A DNA stretch of 61,798 bases from Chara braunii (GCA_003427395.1 BFEA01000383.1:1019752-1081549), one strand, 5' to 3'; counted from the first letter of the stretch, positions 1 to 13,367 are shown. A program made the numbers and translations. Notes: generated by a model not told the origin, from the letters alone.

Positions 1-273
1 ACACGTGTAGCAGGTATATGTCCATGTCCTGGCGGAAGATTCATTCAATTTTGCTCATCTATCGATGCAAGCATCATGAGGCCAGCCCAGGGGTTGGAGA
101 CTTGCCTGTTCGGCGATGCGTATCTTAAGCTAGTTTGGCCCCTGCGCCCAACGCTACGGGCAAAAAAAAAAAAAAACGCAGTTGCACTCACGCACCGCAC
201 TACCGCACTCTCGCACTCACGCACCGCACCGCACTCCCGCACTCGCCCGCTTCGGTTTTCGCTGCCCGCCCGT
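1..273. other. left flank of the satellite, no gene
   Basis: No gene is visible. A 15-nt poly(A) run lies at 162-176. It is followed at about 178-246 by a stretch built from GCAC/CGCAC words. From about 247 to 276 the sequence resembles the satellite unit but with base changes and an internal deletion of roughly 55 bp, so it reads as a decayed edge monomer. Confidence 0.6.
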
Positions 274-3200
274 GTCGGCTCGGCCCTCCGCCCCTTGCCC
301 GCTTCGCTTTTCCCTGCCCGCTACTTTCCCCGCCCGTCTCTGCGCGGGCCTCGGCCCTGGGCCGGTTCCCCCGCGTCGGCTCGGCCCTCCGCCCCTTGCC
401 CGCTTCGCTTTTCCCTGCCCGCTACTTTCCCCGCCCGTCTCTGCGCGGGCCTCGGCCCTGGGCCGGTTCCCCCGCGTCGGCTCGGCCCTCCGCCCCTTGC
501 CCGCTTCGCTTTTCCCTGCCCGCTACTTTCCCCGCCCGTCTCTGCGCGGGCCTCGGCCCTGGGCCGGTTCCCCCGCGTCGGCTCGGCCCTCCGCCCCTTG
601 CCCGCTTCGCTTTTCCCTGCCCGCTACTTTCCCCGCCCGTCTCTGCGCGGGCCTCGGCCCTGGGCCGGTTCCCCCGCGTCGGCTCGGCCCTCCGCCCCTT
701 GCCCGCTTCGCTTTTCCCTGCCCGCTACTTTCCCCGCCCGTCTCTGCGCGGGCCTCGGCCCTGGGCCGGTTCCCCCGCGTCGGCTCGGCCCTCCGCCCCT
801 TGCCCGCTTCGCTTTTCCCTGCCCGCTACTTTCCCCGCCCGTCTCTGCGCGGGCCTCGGCCCTGGGCCGGTTCCCCCGCGTCGGCTCGGCCCTCCGCCCC
901 TTGCCCGCTTCGCTTTTCCCTGCCCGCTACTTTCCCCGCCCGTCTCTGCGCGGGCCTCGGCCCTGGGCCGGTTCCCCCGCGTCGGCTCGGCCCTCCGCCC
1001 CTTGCCCGCTTCGCTTTTCCCTGCCCGCTACTTTCCCCGCCCGTCTCTGCGCGGGCCTCGGCCCTGGGCCGGTTCCCCCGCGTCGGCTCGGCCCTCCGCC
1101 CCTTGCCCGCTTCGCTTTTCCCTGCCCGCTACTTTCCCCGCCCGTCTCTGCGCGGGCCTCGGCCCTGGGCCGGTTCCCCCGCGTCGGCTCGGCCCTCCGC
1201 CCCTTGCCCGCTTCGCTTTTCCCTGCCCGCTACTTTCCCCGCCCGTCTCTGCGCGGGCCTCGGCCCTGGGCCGGTTCCCCCGCGTCGGCTCGGCCCTCCG
1301 CCCCTTGCCCGCTTCGCTTTTCCCTGCCCGCTACTTTCCCCGCCCGTCTCTGCGCGGGCCTCGGCCCTGGGCCGGTTCCCCCGCGTCGGCTCGGCCCTCC
1401 GCCCCTTGCCCGCTTCGCTTTTCCCTGCCCGCTACTTTCCCCGCCCGTCTCTGCGCGGGCCTCGGCCCTGGGCCGGTTCCCCCGCGTCGGCTCGGCCCTC
1501 CGCCCCTTGCCCGCTTCGCTTTTCCCTGCCCGCTACTTTCCCCGCCCGTCTCTGCGCGGGCCTCGGCCCTGGGCCGGTTCCCCCGCGTCGGCTCGGCCCT
1601 CCGCCCCTTGCCCGCTTCGCTTTTCCCTGCCCGCTACTTTCCCCGCCCGTCTCTGCGCGGGCCTCGGCCCTGGGCCGGTTCCCCCGCGTCGGCTCGGCCC
1701 TCCGCCCCTTGCCCGCTTCGCTTTTCCCTGCCCGCTACTTTCCCCGCCCGTCTCTGCGCGGGCCTCGGCCCTGGGCCGGTTCCCCCGCGTCGGCTCGGCC
1801 CTCCGCCCCTTGCCCGCTTCGCTTTTCCCTGCCCGCTACTTTCCCCGCCCGTCTCTGCGCGGGCCTCGGCCCTGGGCCGGTTCCCCCGCGTCGGCTCGGC
1901 CCTCCGCCCCTTGCCCGCTTCGCTTTTCCCTGCCCGCTACTTTCCCCGCCCGTCTCTGCGCGGGCCTCGGCCCTGGGCCGGTTCCCCCGCGTCGGCTCGG
2001 CCCTCCGCCCCTTGCCCGCTTCGCTTTTCCCTGCCCGCTACTTTCCCCGCCCGTCTCTGCGCGGGCCTCGGCCCTGGGCCGGTTCCCCCGCGTCGGCTCG
2101 GCCCTCCGCCCCTTGCCCGCTTCGCTTTTCCCTGCCCGCTACTTTCCCCGCCCGTCTCTGCGCGGGCCTCGGCCCTGGGCCGGTTCCCCCGCGTCGGCTC
2201 GGCCCTCCGCCCCTTGCCCGCTTCGCTTTTCCCTGCCCGCTACTTTCCCCGCCCGTCTCTGCGCGGGCCTCGGCCCTGGGCCGGTTCCCCCGCGTCGGCT
2301 CGGCCCTCCGCCCCTTGCCCGCTTCGCTTTTCCCTGCCCGCTACTTTCCCCGCCCGTCTCTGCGCGGGCCTCGGCCCTGGGCCGGTTCCCCCGCGTCGGC
2401 TCGGCCCTCCGCCCCTTGCCCGCTTCGCTTTTCCCTGCCCGCTACTTTCCCCGCCCGTCTCTGCGCGGGCCTCGGCCCTGGGCCGGTTCCCCCGCGTCGG
2501 CTCGGCCCTCCGCCCCTTGCCCGCTTCGCTTTTCCCTGCCCGCTACTTTCCCCGCCCGTCTCTGCGCGGGCCTCGGCCCTGGGCCGGTTCCCCCGCGTCG
2601 GCTCGGCCCTCCGCCCCTTGCCCGCTTCGCTTTTCCCTGCCCGCTACTTTCCCCGCCCGTCTCTGCGCGGGCCTCGGCCCTGGGCCGGTTCCCCCGCGTC
2701 GGCTCGGCCCTCCGCCCCTTGCCCGCTTCGCTTTTCCCTGCCCGCTACTTTCCCCGCCCGTCTCTGCGCGGGCCTCGGCCCTGGGCCGGTTCCCCCGCGT
2801 CGGCTCGGCCCTCCGCCCCTTGCCCGCTTCGCTTTTCCCTGCCCGCTACTTTCCCCGCCCGTCTCTGCGCGGGCCTCGGCCCTGGGCCGGTTCCCCCGCG
2901 TCGGCTCGGCCCTCCGCCCCTTGCCCGCTTCGCTTTTCCCTGCCCGCTACTTTCCCCGCCCGTCTCTGCGCGGGCCTCGGCCCTGGGCCGGTTCCCCCGC
3001 GTCGGCTCGGCCCTCCGCCCCTTGCCCGCTTCGCTTTTCCCTGCCCGCTACTTTCCCCGCCCGTCTCTGCGCGGGCCTCGGCCCTGGGCCGGTTCCCCCG
3101 CGTCGGCTCGGCCCTCCGCCCCTTGCCCGCTTCGCTTTTCCCTGCCCGCTACTTTCCCCGCCCGTCTCTGCGCGGGCCTCGGCCCTGGGCCGGTTCCCCC

Positions 3201-6200
3201 GCGTCGGCTCGGCCCTCCGCCCCTTGCCCGCTTCGCTTTTCCCTGCCCGCTACTTTCCCCGCCCGTCTCTGCGCGGGCCTCGGCCCTGGGCCGGTTCCCC
3301 CGCGTCGGCTCGGCCCTCCGCCCCTTGCCCGCTTCGCTTTTCCCTGCCCGCTACTTTCCCCGCCCGTCTCTGCGCGGGCCTCGGCCCTGGGCCGGTTCCC
3401 CCGCGTCGGCTCGGCCCTCCGCCCCTTGCCCGCTTCGCTTTTCCCTGCCCGCTACTTTCCCCGCCCGTCTCTGCGCGGGCCTCGGCCCTGGGCCGGTTCC
3501 CCCGCGTCGGCTCGGCCCTCCGCCCCTTGCCCGCTTCGCTTTTCCCTGCCCGCTACTTTCCCCGCCCGTCTCTGCGCGGGCCTCGGCCCTGGGCCGGTTC
3601 CCCCGCGTCGGCTCGGCCCTCCGCCCCTTGCCCGCTTCGCTTTTCCCTGCCCGCTACTTTCCCCGCCCGTCTCTGCGCGGGCCTCGGCCCTGGGCCGGTT
3701 CCCCCGCGTCGGCTCGGCCCTCCGCCCCTTGCCCGCTTCGCTTTTCCCTGCCCGCTACTTTCCCCGCCCGTCTCTGCGCGGGCCTCGGCCCTGGGCCGGT
3801 TCCCCCGCGTCGGCTCGGCCCTCCGCCCCTTGCCCGCTTCGCTTTTCCCTGCCCGCTACTTTCCCCGCCCGTCTCTGCGCGGGCCTCGGCCCTGGGCCGG
3901 TTCCCCCGCGTCGGCTCGGCCCTCCGCCCCTTGCCCGCTTCGCTTTTCCCTGCCCGCTACTTTCCCCGCCCGTCTCTGCGCGGGCCTCGGCCCTGGGCCG
4001 GTTCCCCCGCGTCGGCTCGGCCCTCCGCCCCTTGCCCGCTTCGCTTTTCCCTGCCCGCTACTTTCCCCGCCCGTCTCTGCGCGGGCCTCGGCCCTGGGCC
4101 GGTTCCCCCGCGTCGGCTCGGCCCTCCGCCCCTTGCCCGCTTCGCTTTTCCCTGCCCGCTACTTTCCCCGCCCGTCTCTGCGCGGGCCTCGGCCCTGGGC
4201 CGGTTCCCCCGCGTCGGCTCGGCCCTCCGCCCCTTGCCCGCTTCGCTTTTCCCTGCCCGCTACTTTCCCCGCCCGTCTCTGCGCGGGCCTCGGCCCTGGG
4301 CCGGTTCCCCCGCGTCGGCTCGGCCCTCCGCCCCTTGCCCGCTTCGCTTTTCCCTGCCCGCTACTTTCCCCGCCCGTCTCTGCGCGGGCCTCGGCCCTGG
4401 GCCGGTTCCCCCGCGTCGGCTCGGCCCTCCGCCCCTTGCCCGCTTCGCTTTTCCCTGCCCGCTACTTTCCCCGCCCGTCTCTGCGCGGGCCTCGGCCCTG
4501 GGCCGGTTCCCCCGCGTCGGCTCGGCCCTCCGCCCCTTGCCCGCTTCGCTTTTCCCTGCCCGCTACTTTCCCCGCCCGTCTCTGCGCGGGCCTCGGCCCT
4601 GGGCCGGTTCCCCCGCGTCGGCTCGGCCCTCCGCCCCTTGCCCGCTTCGCTTTTCCCTGCCCGCTACTTTCCCCGCCCGTCTCTGCGCGGGCCTCGGCCC
4701 TGGGCCGGTTCCCCCGCGTCGGCTCGGCCCTCCGCCCCTTGCCCGCTTCGCTTTTCCCTGCCCGCTACTTTCCCCGCCCGTCTCTGCGCGGGCCTCGGCC
4801 CTGGGCCGGTTCCCCCGCGTCGGCTCGGCCCTCCGCCCCTTGCCCGCTTCGCTTTTCCCTGCCCGCTACTTTCCCCGCCCGTCTCTGCGCGGGCCTCGGC
4901 CCTGGGCCGGTTCCCCCGCGTCGGCTCGGCCCTCCGCCCCTTGCCCGCTTCGCTTTTCCCTGCCCGCTACTTTCCCCGCCCGTCTCTGCGCGGGCCTCGG
5001 CCCTGGGCCGGTTCCCCCGCGTCGGCTCGGCCCTCCGCCCCTTGCCCGCTTCGCTTTTCCCTGCCCGCTACTTTCCCCGCCCGTCTCTGCGCGGGCCTCG
5101 GCCCTGGGCCGGTTCCCCCGCGTCGGCTCGGCCCTCCGCCCCTTGCCCGCTTCGCTTTTCCCTGCCCGCTACTTTCCCCGCCCGTCTCTGCGCGGGCCTC
5201 GGCCCTGGGCCGGTTCCCCCGCGTCGGCTCGGCCCTCCGCCCCTTGCCCGCTTCGCTTTTCCCTGCCCGCTACTTTCCCCGCCCGTCTCTGCGCGGGCCT
5301 CGGCCCTGGGCCGGTTCCCCCGCGTCGGCTCGGCCCTCCGCCCCTTGCCCGCTTCGCTTTTCCCTGCCCGCTACTTTCCCCGCCCGTCTCTGCGCGGGCC
5401 TCGGCCCTGGGCCGGTTCCCCCGCGTCGGCTCGGCCCTCCGCCCCTTGCCCGCTTCGCTTTTCCCTGCCCGCTACTTTCCCCGCCCGTCTCTGCGCGGGC
5501 CTCGGCCCTGGGCCGGTTCCCCCGCGTCGGCTCGGCCCTCCGCCCCTTGCCCGCTTCGCTTTTCCCTGCCCGCTACTTTCCCCGCCCGTCTCTGCGCGGG
5601 CCTCGGCCCTGGGCCGGTTCCCCCGCGTCGGCTCGGCCCTCCGCCCCTTGCCCGCTTCGCTTTTCCCTGCCCGCTACTTTCCCCGCCCGTCTCTGCGCGG
5701 GCCTCGGCCCTGGGCCGGTTCCCCCGCGTCGGCTCGGCCCTCCGCCCCTTGCCCGCTTCGCTTTTCCCTGCCCGCTACTTTCCCCGCCCGTCTCTGCGCG
5801 GGCCTCGGCCCTGGGCCGGTTCCCCCGCGTCGGCTCGGCCCTCCGCCCCTTGCCCGCTTCGCTTTTCCCTGCCCGCTACTTTCCCCGCCCGTCTCTGCGC
5901 GGGCCTCGGCCCTGGGCCGGTTCCCCCGCGTCGGCTCGGCCCTCCGCCCCTTGCCCGCTTCGCTTTTCCCTGCCCGCTACTTTCCCCGCCCGTCTCTGCG
6001 CGGGCCTCGGCCCTGGGCCGGTTCCCCCGCGTCGGCTCGGCCCTCCGCCCCTTGCCCGCTTCGCTTTTCCCTGCCCGCTACTTTCCCCGCCCGTCTCTGC
6101 GCGGGCCTCGGCCCTGGGCCGGTTCCCCCGCGTCGGCTCGGCCCTCCGCCCCTTGCCCGCTTCGCTTTTCCCTGCCCGCTACTTTCCCCGCCCGTCTCTG

Positions 6201-9200
6201 CGCGGGCCTCGGCCCTGGGCCGGTTCCCCCGCGTCGGCTCGGCCCTCCGCCCCTTGCCCGCTTCGCTTTTCCCTGCCCGCTACTTTCCCCGCCCGTCTCT
6301 GCGCGGGCCTCGGCCCTGGGCCGGTTCCCCCGCGTCGGCTCGGCCCTCCGCCCCTTGCCCGCTTCGCTTTTCCCTGCCCGCTACTTTCCCCGCCCGTCTC
6401 TGCGCGGGCCTCGGCCCTGGGCCGGTTCCCCCGCGTCGGCTCGGCCCTCCGCCCCTTGCCCGCTTCGCTTTTCCCTGCCCGCTACTTTCCCCGCCCGTCT
6501 CTGCGCGGGCCTCGGCCCTGGGCCGGTTCCCCCGCGTCGGCTCGGCCCTCCGCCCCTTGCCCGCTTCGCTTTTCCCTGCCCGCTACTTTCCCCGCCCGTC
6601 TCTGCGCGGGCCTCGGCCCTGGGCCGGTTCCCCCGCGTCGGCTCGGCCCTCCGCCCCTTGCCCGCTTCGCTTTTCCCTGCCCGCTACTTTCCCCGCCCGT
6701 CTCTGCGCGGGCCTCGGCCCTGGGCCGGTTCCCCCGCGTCGGCTCGGCCCTCCGCCCCTTGCCCGCTTCGCTTTTCCCTGCCCGCTACTTTCCCCGCCCG
6801 TCTCTGCGCGGGCCTCGGCCCTGGGCCGGTTCCCCCGCGTCGGCTCGGCCCTCCGCCCCTTGCCCGCTTCGCTTTTCCCTGCCCGCTACTTTCCCCGCCC
6901 GTCTCTGCGCGGGCCTCGGCCCTGGGCCGGTTCCCCCGCGTCGGCTCGGCCCTCCGCCCCTTGCCCGCTTCGCTTTTCCCTGCCCGCTACTTTCCCCGCC
7001 CGTCTCTGCGCGGGCCTCGGCCCTGGGCCGGTTCCCCCGCGTCGGCTCGGCCCTCCGCCCCTTGCCCGCTTCGCTTTTCCCTGCCCGCTACTTTCCCCGC
7101 CCGTCTCTGCGCGGGCCTCGGCCCTGGGCCGGTTCCCCCGCGTCGGCTCGGCCCTCCGCCCCTTGCCCGCTTCGCTTTTCCCTGCCCGCTACTTTCCCCG
7201 CCCGTCTCTGCGCGGGCCTCGGCCCTGGGCCGGTTCCCCCGCGTCGGCTCGGCCCTCCGCCCCTTGCCCGCTTCGCTTTTCCCTGCCCGCTACTTTCCCC
7301 GCCCGTCTCTGCGCGGGCCTCGGCCCTGGGCCGGTTCCCCCGCGTCGGCTCGGCCCTCCGCCCCTTGCCCGCTTCGCTTTTCCCTGCCCGCTACTTTCCC
7401 CGCCCGTCTCTGCGCGGGCCTCGGCCCTGGGCCGGTTCCCCCGCGTCGGCTCGGCCCTCCGCCCCTTGCCCGCTTCGCTTTTCCCTGCCCGCTACTTTCC
7501 CCGCCCGTCTCTGCGCGGGCCTCGGCCCTGGGCCGGTTCCCCCGCGTCGGCTCGGCCCTCCGCCCCTTGCCCGCTTCGCTTTTCCCTGCCCGCTACTTTC
7601 CCCGCCCGTCTCTGCGCGGGCCTCGGCCCTGGGCCGGTTCCCCCGCGTCGGCTCGGCCCTCCGCCCCTTGCCCGCTTCGCTTTTCCCTGCCCGCTACTTT
7701 CCCCGCCCGTCTCTGCGCGGGCCTCGGCCCTGGGCCGGTTCCCCCGCGTCGGCTCGGCCCTCCGCCCCTTGCCCGCTTCGCTTTTCCCTGCCCGCTACTT
7801 TCCCCGCCCGTCTCTGCGCGGGCCTCGGCCCTGGGCCGGTTCCCCCGCGTCGGCTCGGCCCTCCGCCCCTTGCCCGCTTCGCTTTTCCCTGCCCGCTACT
7901 TTCCCCGCCCGTCTCTGCGCGGGCCTCGGCCCTGGGCCGGTTCCCCCGCGTCGGCTCGGCCCTCCGCCCCTTGCCCGCTTCGCTTTTCCCTGCCCGCTAC
8001 TTTCCCCGCCCGTCTCTGCGCGGGCCTCGGCCCTGGGCCGGTTCCCCCGCGTCGGCTCGGCCCTCCGCCCCTTGCCCGCTTCGCTTTTCCCTGCCCGCTA
8101 CTTTCCCCGCCCGTCTCTGCGCGGGCCTCGGCCCTGGGCCGGTTCCCCCGCGTCGGCTCGGCCCTCCGCCCCTTGCCCGCTTCGCTTTTCCCTGCCCGCT
8201 ACTTTCCCCGCCCGTCTCTGCGCGGGCCTCGGCCCTGGGCCGGTTCCCCCGCGTCGGCTCGGCCCTCCGCCCCTTGCCCGCTTCGCTTTTCCCTGCCCGC
8301 TACTTTCCCCGCCCGTCTCTGCGCGGGCCTCGGCCCTGGGCCGGTTCCCCCGCGTCGGCTCGGCCCTCCGCCCCTTGCCCGCTTCGCTTTTCCCTGCCCG
8401 CTACTTTCCCCGCCCGTCTCTGCGCGGGCCTCGGCCCTGGGCCGGTTCCCCCGCGTCGGCTCGGCCCTCCGCCCCTTGCCCGCTTCGCTTTTCCCTGCCC
8501 GCTACTTTCCCCGCCCGTCTCTGCGCGGGCCTCGGCCCTGGGCCGGTTCCCCCGCGTCGGCTCGGCCCTCCGCCCCTTGCCCGCTTCGCTTTTCCCTGCC
8601 CGCTACTTTCCCCGCCCGTCTCTGCGCGGGCCTCGGCCCTGGGCCGGTTCCCCCGCGTCGGCTCGGCCCTCCGCCCCTTGCCCGCTTCGCTTTTCCCTGC
8701 CCGCTACTTTCCCCGCCCGTCTCTGCGCGGGCCTCGGCCCTGGGCCGGTTCCCCCGCGTCGGCTCGGCCCTCCGCCCCTTGCCCGCTTCGCTTTTCCCTG
8801 CCCGCTACTTTCCCCGCCCGTCTCTGCGCGGGCCTCGGCCCTGGGCCGGTTCCCCCGCGTCGGCTCGGCCCTCCGCCCCTTGCCCGCTTCGCTTTTCCCT
8901 GCCCGCTACTTTCCCCGCCCGTCTCTGCGCGGGCCTCGGCCCTGGGCCGGTTCCCCCGCGTCGGCTCGGCCCTCCGCCCCTTGCCCGCTTCGCTTTTCCC
9001 TGCCCGCTACTTTCCCCGCCCGTCTCTGCGCGGGCCTCGGCCCTGGGCCGGTTCCCCCGCGTCGGCTCGGCCCTCCGCCCCTTGCCCGCTTCGCTTTTCC
9101 CTGCCCGCTACTTTCCCCGCCCGTCTCTGCGCGGGCCTCGGCCCTGGGCCGGTTCCCCCGCGTCGGCTCGGCCCTCCGCCCCTTGCCCGCTTCGCTTTTC

Positions 9201-12200
9201 CCTGCCCGCTACTTTCCCCGCCCGTCTCTGCGCGGGCCTCGGCCCTGGGCCGGTTCCCCCGCGTCGGCTCGGCCCTCCGCCCCTTGCCCGCTTCGCTTTT
9301 CCCTGCCCGCTACTTTCCCCGCCCGTCTCTGCGCGGGCCTCGGCCCTGGGCCGGTTCCCCCGCGTCGGCTCGGCCCTCCGCCCCTTGCCCGCTTCGCTTT
9401 TCCCTGCCCGCTACTTTCCCCGCCCGTCTCTGCGCGGGCCTCGGCCCTGGGCCGGTTCCCCCGCGTCGGCTCGGCCCTCCGCCCCTTGCCCGCTTCGCTT
9501 TTCCCTGCCCGCTACTTTCCCCGCCCGTCTCTGCGCGGGCCTCGGCCCTGGGCCGGTTCCCCCGCGTCGGCTCGGCCCTCCGCCCCTTGCCCGCTTCGCT
9601 TTTCCCTGCCCGCTACTTTCCCCGCCCGTCTCTGCGCGGGCCTCGGCCCTGGGCCGGTTCCCCCGCGTCGGCTCGGCCCTCCGCCCCTTGCCCGCTTCGC
9701 TTTTCCCTGCCCGCTACTTTCCCCGCCCGTCTCTGCGCGGGCCTCGGCCCTGGGCCGGTTCCCCCGCGTCGGCTCGGCCCTCCGCCCCTTGCCCGCTTCG
9801 CTTTTCCCTGCCCGCTACTTTCCCCGCCCGTCTCTGCGCGGGCCTCGGCCCTGGGCCGGTTCCCCCGCGTCGGCTCGGCCCTCCGCCCCTTGCCCGCTTC
9901 GCTTTTCCCTGCCCGCTACTTTCCCCGCCCGTCTCTGCGCGGGCCTCGGCCCTGGGCCGGTTCCCCCGCGTCGGCTCGGCCCTCCGCCCCTTGCCCGCTT
10001 CGCTTTTCCCTGCCCGCTACTTTCCCCGCCCGTCTCTGCGCGGGCCTCGGCCCTGGGCCGGTTCCCCCGCGTCGGCTCGGCCCTCCGCCCCTTGCCCGCT
10101 TCGCTTTTCCCTGCCCGCTACTTTCCCCGCCCGTCTCTGCGCGGGCCTCGGCCCTGGGCCGGTTCCCCCGCGTCGGCTCGGCCCTCCGCCCCTTGCCCGC
10201 TTCGCTTTTCCCTGCCCGCTACTTTCCCCGCCCGTCTCTGCGCGGGCCTCGGCCCTGGGCCGGTTCCCCCGCGTCGGCTCGGCCCTCCGCCCCTTGCCCG
10301 CTTCGCTTTTCCCTGCCCGCTACTTTCCCCGCCCGTCTCTGCGCGGGCCTCGGCCCTGGGCCGGTTCCCCCGCGTCGGCTCGGCCCTCCGCCCCTTGCCC
10401 GCTTCGCTTTTCCCTGCCCGCTACTTTCCCCGCCCGTCTCTGCGCGGGCCTCGGCCCTGGGCCGGTTCCCCCGCGTCGGCTCGGCCCTCCGCCCCTTGCC
10501 CGCTTCGCTTTTCCCTGCCCGCTACTTTCCCCGCCCGTCTCTGCGCGGGCCTCGGCCCTGGGCCGGTTCCCCCGCGTCGGCTCGGCCCTCCGCCCCTTGC
10601 CCGCTTCGCTTTTCCCTGCCCGCTACTTTCCCCGCCCGTCTCTGCGCGGGCCTCGGCCCTGGGCCGGTTCCCCCGCGTCGGCTCGGCCCTCCGCCCCTTG
10701 CCCGCTTCGCTTTTCCCTGCCCGCTACTTTCCCCGCCCGTCTCTGCGCGGGCCTCGGCCCTGGGCCGGTTCCCCCGCGTCGGCTCGGCCCTCCGCCCCTT
10801 GCCCGCTTCGCTTTTCCCTGCCCGCTACTTTCCCCGCCCGTCTCTGCGCGGGCCTCGGCCCTGGGCCGGTTCCCCCGCGTCGGCTCGGCCCTCCGCCCCT
10901 TGCCCGCTTCGCTTTTCCCTGCCCGCTACTTTCCCCGCCCGTCTCTGCGCGGGCCTCGGCCCTGGGCCGGTTCCCCCGCGTCGGCTCGGCCCTCCGCCCC
11001 TTGCCCGCTTCGCTTTTCCCTGCCCGCTACTTTCCCCGCCCGTCTCTGCGCGGGCCTCGGCCCTGGGCCGGTTCCCCCGCGTCGGCTCGGCCCTCCGCCC
11101 CTTGCCCGCTTCGCTTTTCCCTGCCCGCTACTTTCCCCGCCCGTCTCTGCGCGGGCCTCGGCCCTGGGCCGGTTCCCCCGCGTCGGCTCGGCCCTCCGCC
11201 CCTTGCCCGCTTCGCTTTTCCCTGCCCGCTACTTTCCCCGCCCGTCTCTGCGCGGGCCTCGGCCCTGGGCCGGTTCCCCCGCGTCGGCTCGGCCCTCCGC
11301 CCCTTGCCCGCTTCGCTTTTCCCTGCCCGCTACTTTCCCCGCCCGTCTCTGCGCGGGCCTCGGCCCTGGGCCGGTTCCCCCGCGTCGGCTCGGCCCTCCG
11401 CCCCTTGCCCGCTTCGCTTTTCCCTGCCCGCTACTTTCCCCGCCCGTCTCTGCGCGGGCCTCGGCCCTGGGCCGGTTCCCCCGCGTCGGCTCGGCCCTCC
11501 GCCCCTTGCCCGCTTCGCTTTTCCCTGCCCGCTACTTTCCCCGCCCGTCTCTGCGCGGGCCTCGGCCCTGGGCCGGTTCCCCCGCGTCGGCTCGGCCCTC
11601 CGCCCCTTGCCCGCTTCGCTTTTCCCTGCCCGCTACTTTCCCCGCCCGTCTCTGCGCGGGCCTCGGCCCTGGGCCGGTTCCCCCGCGTCGGCTCGGCCCT
11701 CCGCCCCTTGCCCGCTTCGCTTTTCCCTGCCCGCTACTTTCCCCGCCCGTCTCTGCGCGGGCCTCGGCCCTGGGCCGGTTCCCCCGCGTCGGCTCGGCCC
11801 TCCGCCCCTTGCCCGCTTCGCTTTTCCCTGCCCGCTACTTTCCCCGCCCGTCTCTGCGCGGGCCTCGGCCCTGGGCCGGTTCCCCCGCGTCGGCTCGGCC
11901 CTCCGCCCCTTGCCCGCTTCGCTTTTCCCTGCCCGCTACTTTCCCCGCCCGTCTCTGCGCGGGCCTCGGCCCTGGGCCGGTTCCCCCGCGTCGGCTCGGC
12001 CCTCCGCCCCTTGCCCGCTTCGCTTTTCCCTGCCCGCTACTTTCCCCGCCCGTCTCTGCGCGGGCCTCGGCCCTGGGCCGGTTCCCCCGCGTCGGCTCGG
12101 CCCTCCGCCCCTTGCCCGCTTCGCTTTTCCCTGCCCGCTACTTTCCCCGCCCGTCTCTGCGCGGGCCTCGGCCCTGGGCCGGTTCCCCCGCGTCGGCTCG

Positions 12201-12641
12201 GCCCTCCGCCCCTTGCCCGCTTCGCTTTTCCCTGCCCGCTACTTTCCCCGCCCGTCTCTGCGCGGGCCTCGGCCCTGGGCCGGTTCCCCCGCGTCGGCTC
12301 GGCCCTCCGCCCCTTGCCCGCTTCGCTTTTCCCTGCCCGCTACTTTCCCCGCCCGTCTCTGCGCGGGCCTCGGCCCTGGGCCGGTTCCCCCGCGTCGGCT
12401 CGGCCCTCCGCCCCTTGCCCGCTTCGCTTTTCCCTGCCCGCTACTTTCCCCGCCCGTCTCTGCGCGGGCCTCGGCCCTGGGCCGGTTCCCCCGCGTCGGC
12501 TCGGCCCTCCGCCCCTTGCCCGCTTCGCTTTTCCCTGCCCGCTACTTTCCCCGCCCGTCTCTGCGCGGGCCTCGGCCCTGGGCCGGTTCCCCCGCGTCGG
12601 CTCGGCCCTCCGCCCCTTGCCCGCTTTGCTTTTCCCTGCCC
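274..12641. repeat. 101-bp satellite array, 122 complete units plus a partial one
   Basis: The unit start recurs from 274 to 12596 in exact 101-bp steps (12,322 = 122 x 101), so there is no net indel over 12.3 kb. Translation of the array shows no amino-acid variation, so the copies appear identical. A hand count of one unit gives 51 C, 26 G, 23 T and a single A (76% GC). Because A is almost absent, no stop codon can form in any plus-strand frame, and because 101 is not a multiple of three the three frames give the same 101-residue repeat. The long open frames are therefore a composition effect, not evidence of a protein. Each unit holds a short hairpin around CGGCCCTGGGCCG and many C-tracts, so i-motif or G-quadruplex folding is possible. 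The last partial unit has one C-to-T change. Alternatives are a real young satellite or an assembly-expanded short array. Confidence 0.97.
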
Positions 12642-12739
12642 CCCGCGACGGTCGACACCTCCTCCCGACCGCGGTGTCCCAAGCGGTTTCCGTTGGGCCT
12701 GCGACCGACCATGTCGCCAGACCCTTTGCTTGCTTTAGT

Positions 12740-13367
12740 ATGTATAGAGAAGAGAAAAAAGGTGGTGGAGAAGTAGATGAAGGAGAAGGAGAAGAAGTTA
12801 ATGGAGGAATTGAAAGCAGCAGCAGCAGAAGAAGAAGAAGAAGTGGGAGAAAAGTTGGAAAGAAGAAAGGCCCGAGCGCCGCCAAGCAGGGGCGATTCGT
12901 ATGCGAGTCCATCCAGTTCGGTTACAGGACGAAGTTCCCAGAAGAAACGGAGGAGGAGAAAAATGCCTTTATAGTAAAAGTTGGCCTCCGCAGCGGACGA
13001 GGCAGAAAAGAATTTACTGCTGGAGGAGAAGAAAGCACAATTGAATAATAAGATGGTGACGGCAAAAAGGCAGGAATATAATAAAAAGAAAAGATTGAAA
13101 GAGGAGGGGGAGAGGTTGCAGAAGCTGCTGCAGGAACAGAAAGGGAAACAGGCTGCCACAGATGAAAGAACCTCCCTCCTAACAGATGCTCTCCTCCATA
13201 CTAACAATGAACTTGTTGCACTCCACCAAACCATTAATGGAATAGAGTTGCACCAAGGGGAATTCAAAGGTGTCTGGAATAACTTCCTGCGCAGTGCCTC
13301 TGAACAAATTGACCACCGCATATTTGAGTATGTTGACCAATTAGATAAAACTGAAACAGTTTTCACC
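12740..13367 (+). pseudogene. Ty3/gypsy gag, N-terminal coiled-coil part, broken
   Basis: This is the N-terminal part of a retrotransposon Gag, rich in Lys/Glu heptad-like segments. It parallels the minus-strand Gag at 18.2-20.3 kb: both share the order acidic/basic coiled coil, then a stretch like KLLQEQKGKQAATDER / LQAQKEKQVATEEK, then a FxxVWNxFL motif. The frame shifts near 12985, so the coding potential is split over two frames. It starts about 100 bp after the satellite with no LTR or leader between them. The open frame of the satellite runs into it by chance. It ends where a 954-bp insertion begins. Gag would form the virus-like particle of the element. This copy cannot do so. Confidence 0.75.

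Noticed and set aside
76-13048. Three giant overlapping plus-strand frames encoding a 101-residue repeat protein
   Set aside because: The repeat unit lacks A, so stop codons cannot form. All three frames are equally open and encode the same repeat, which is expected from composition and a period not divisible by three.
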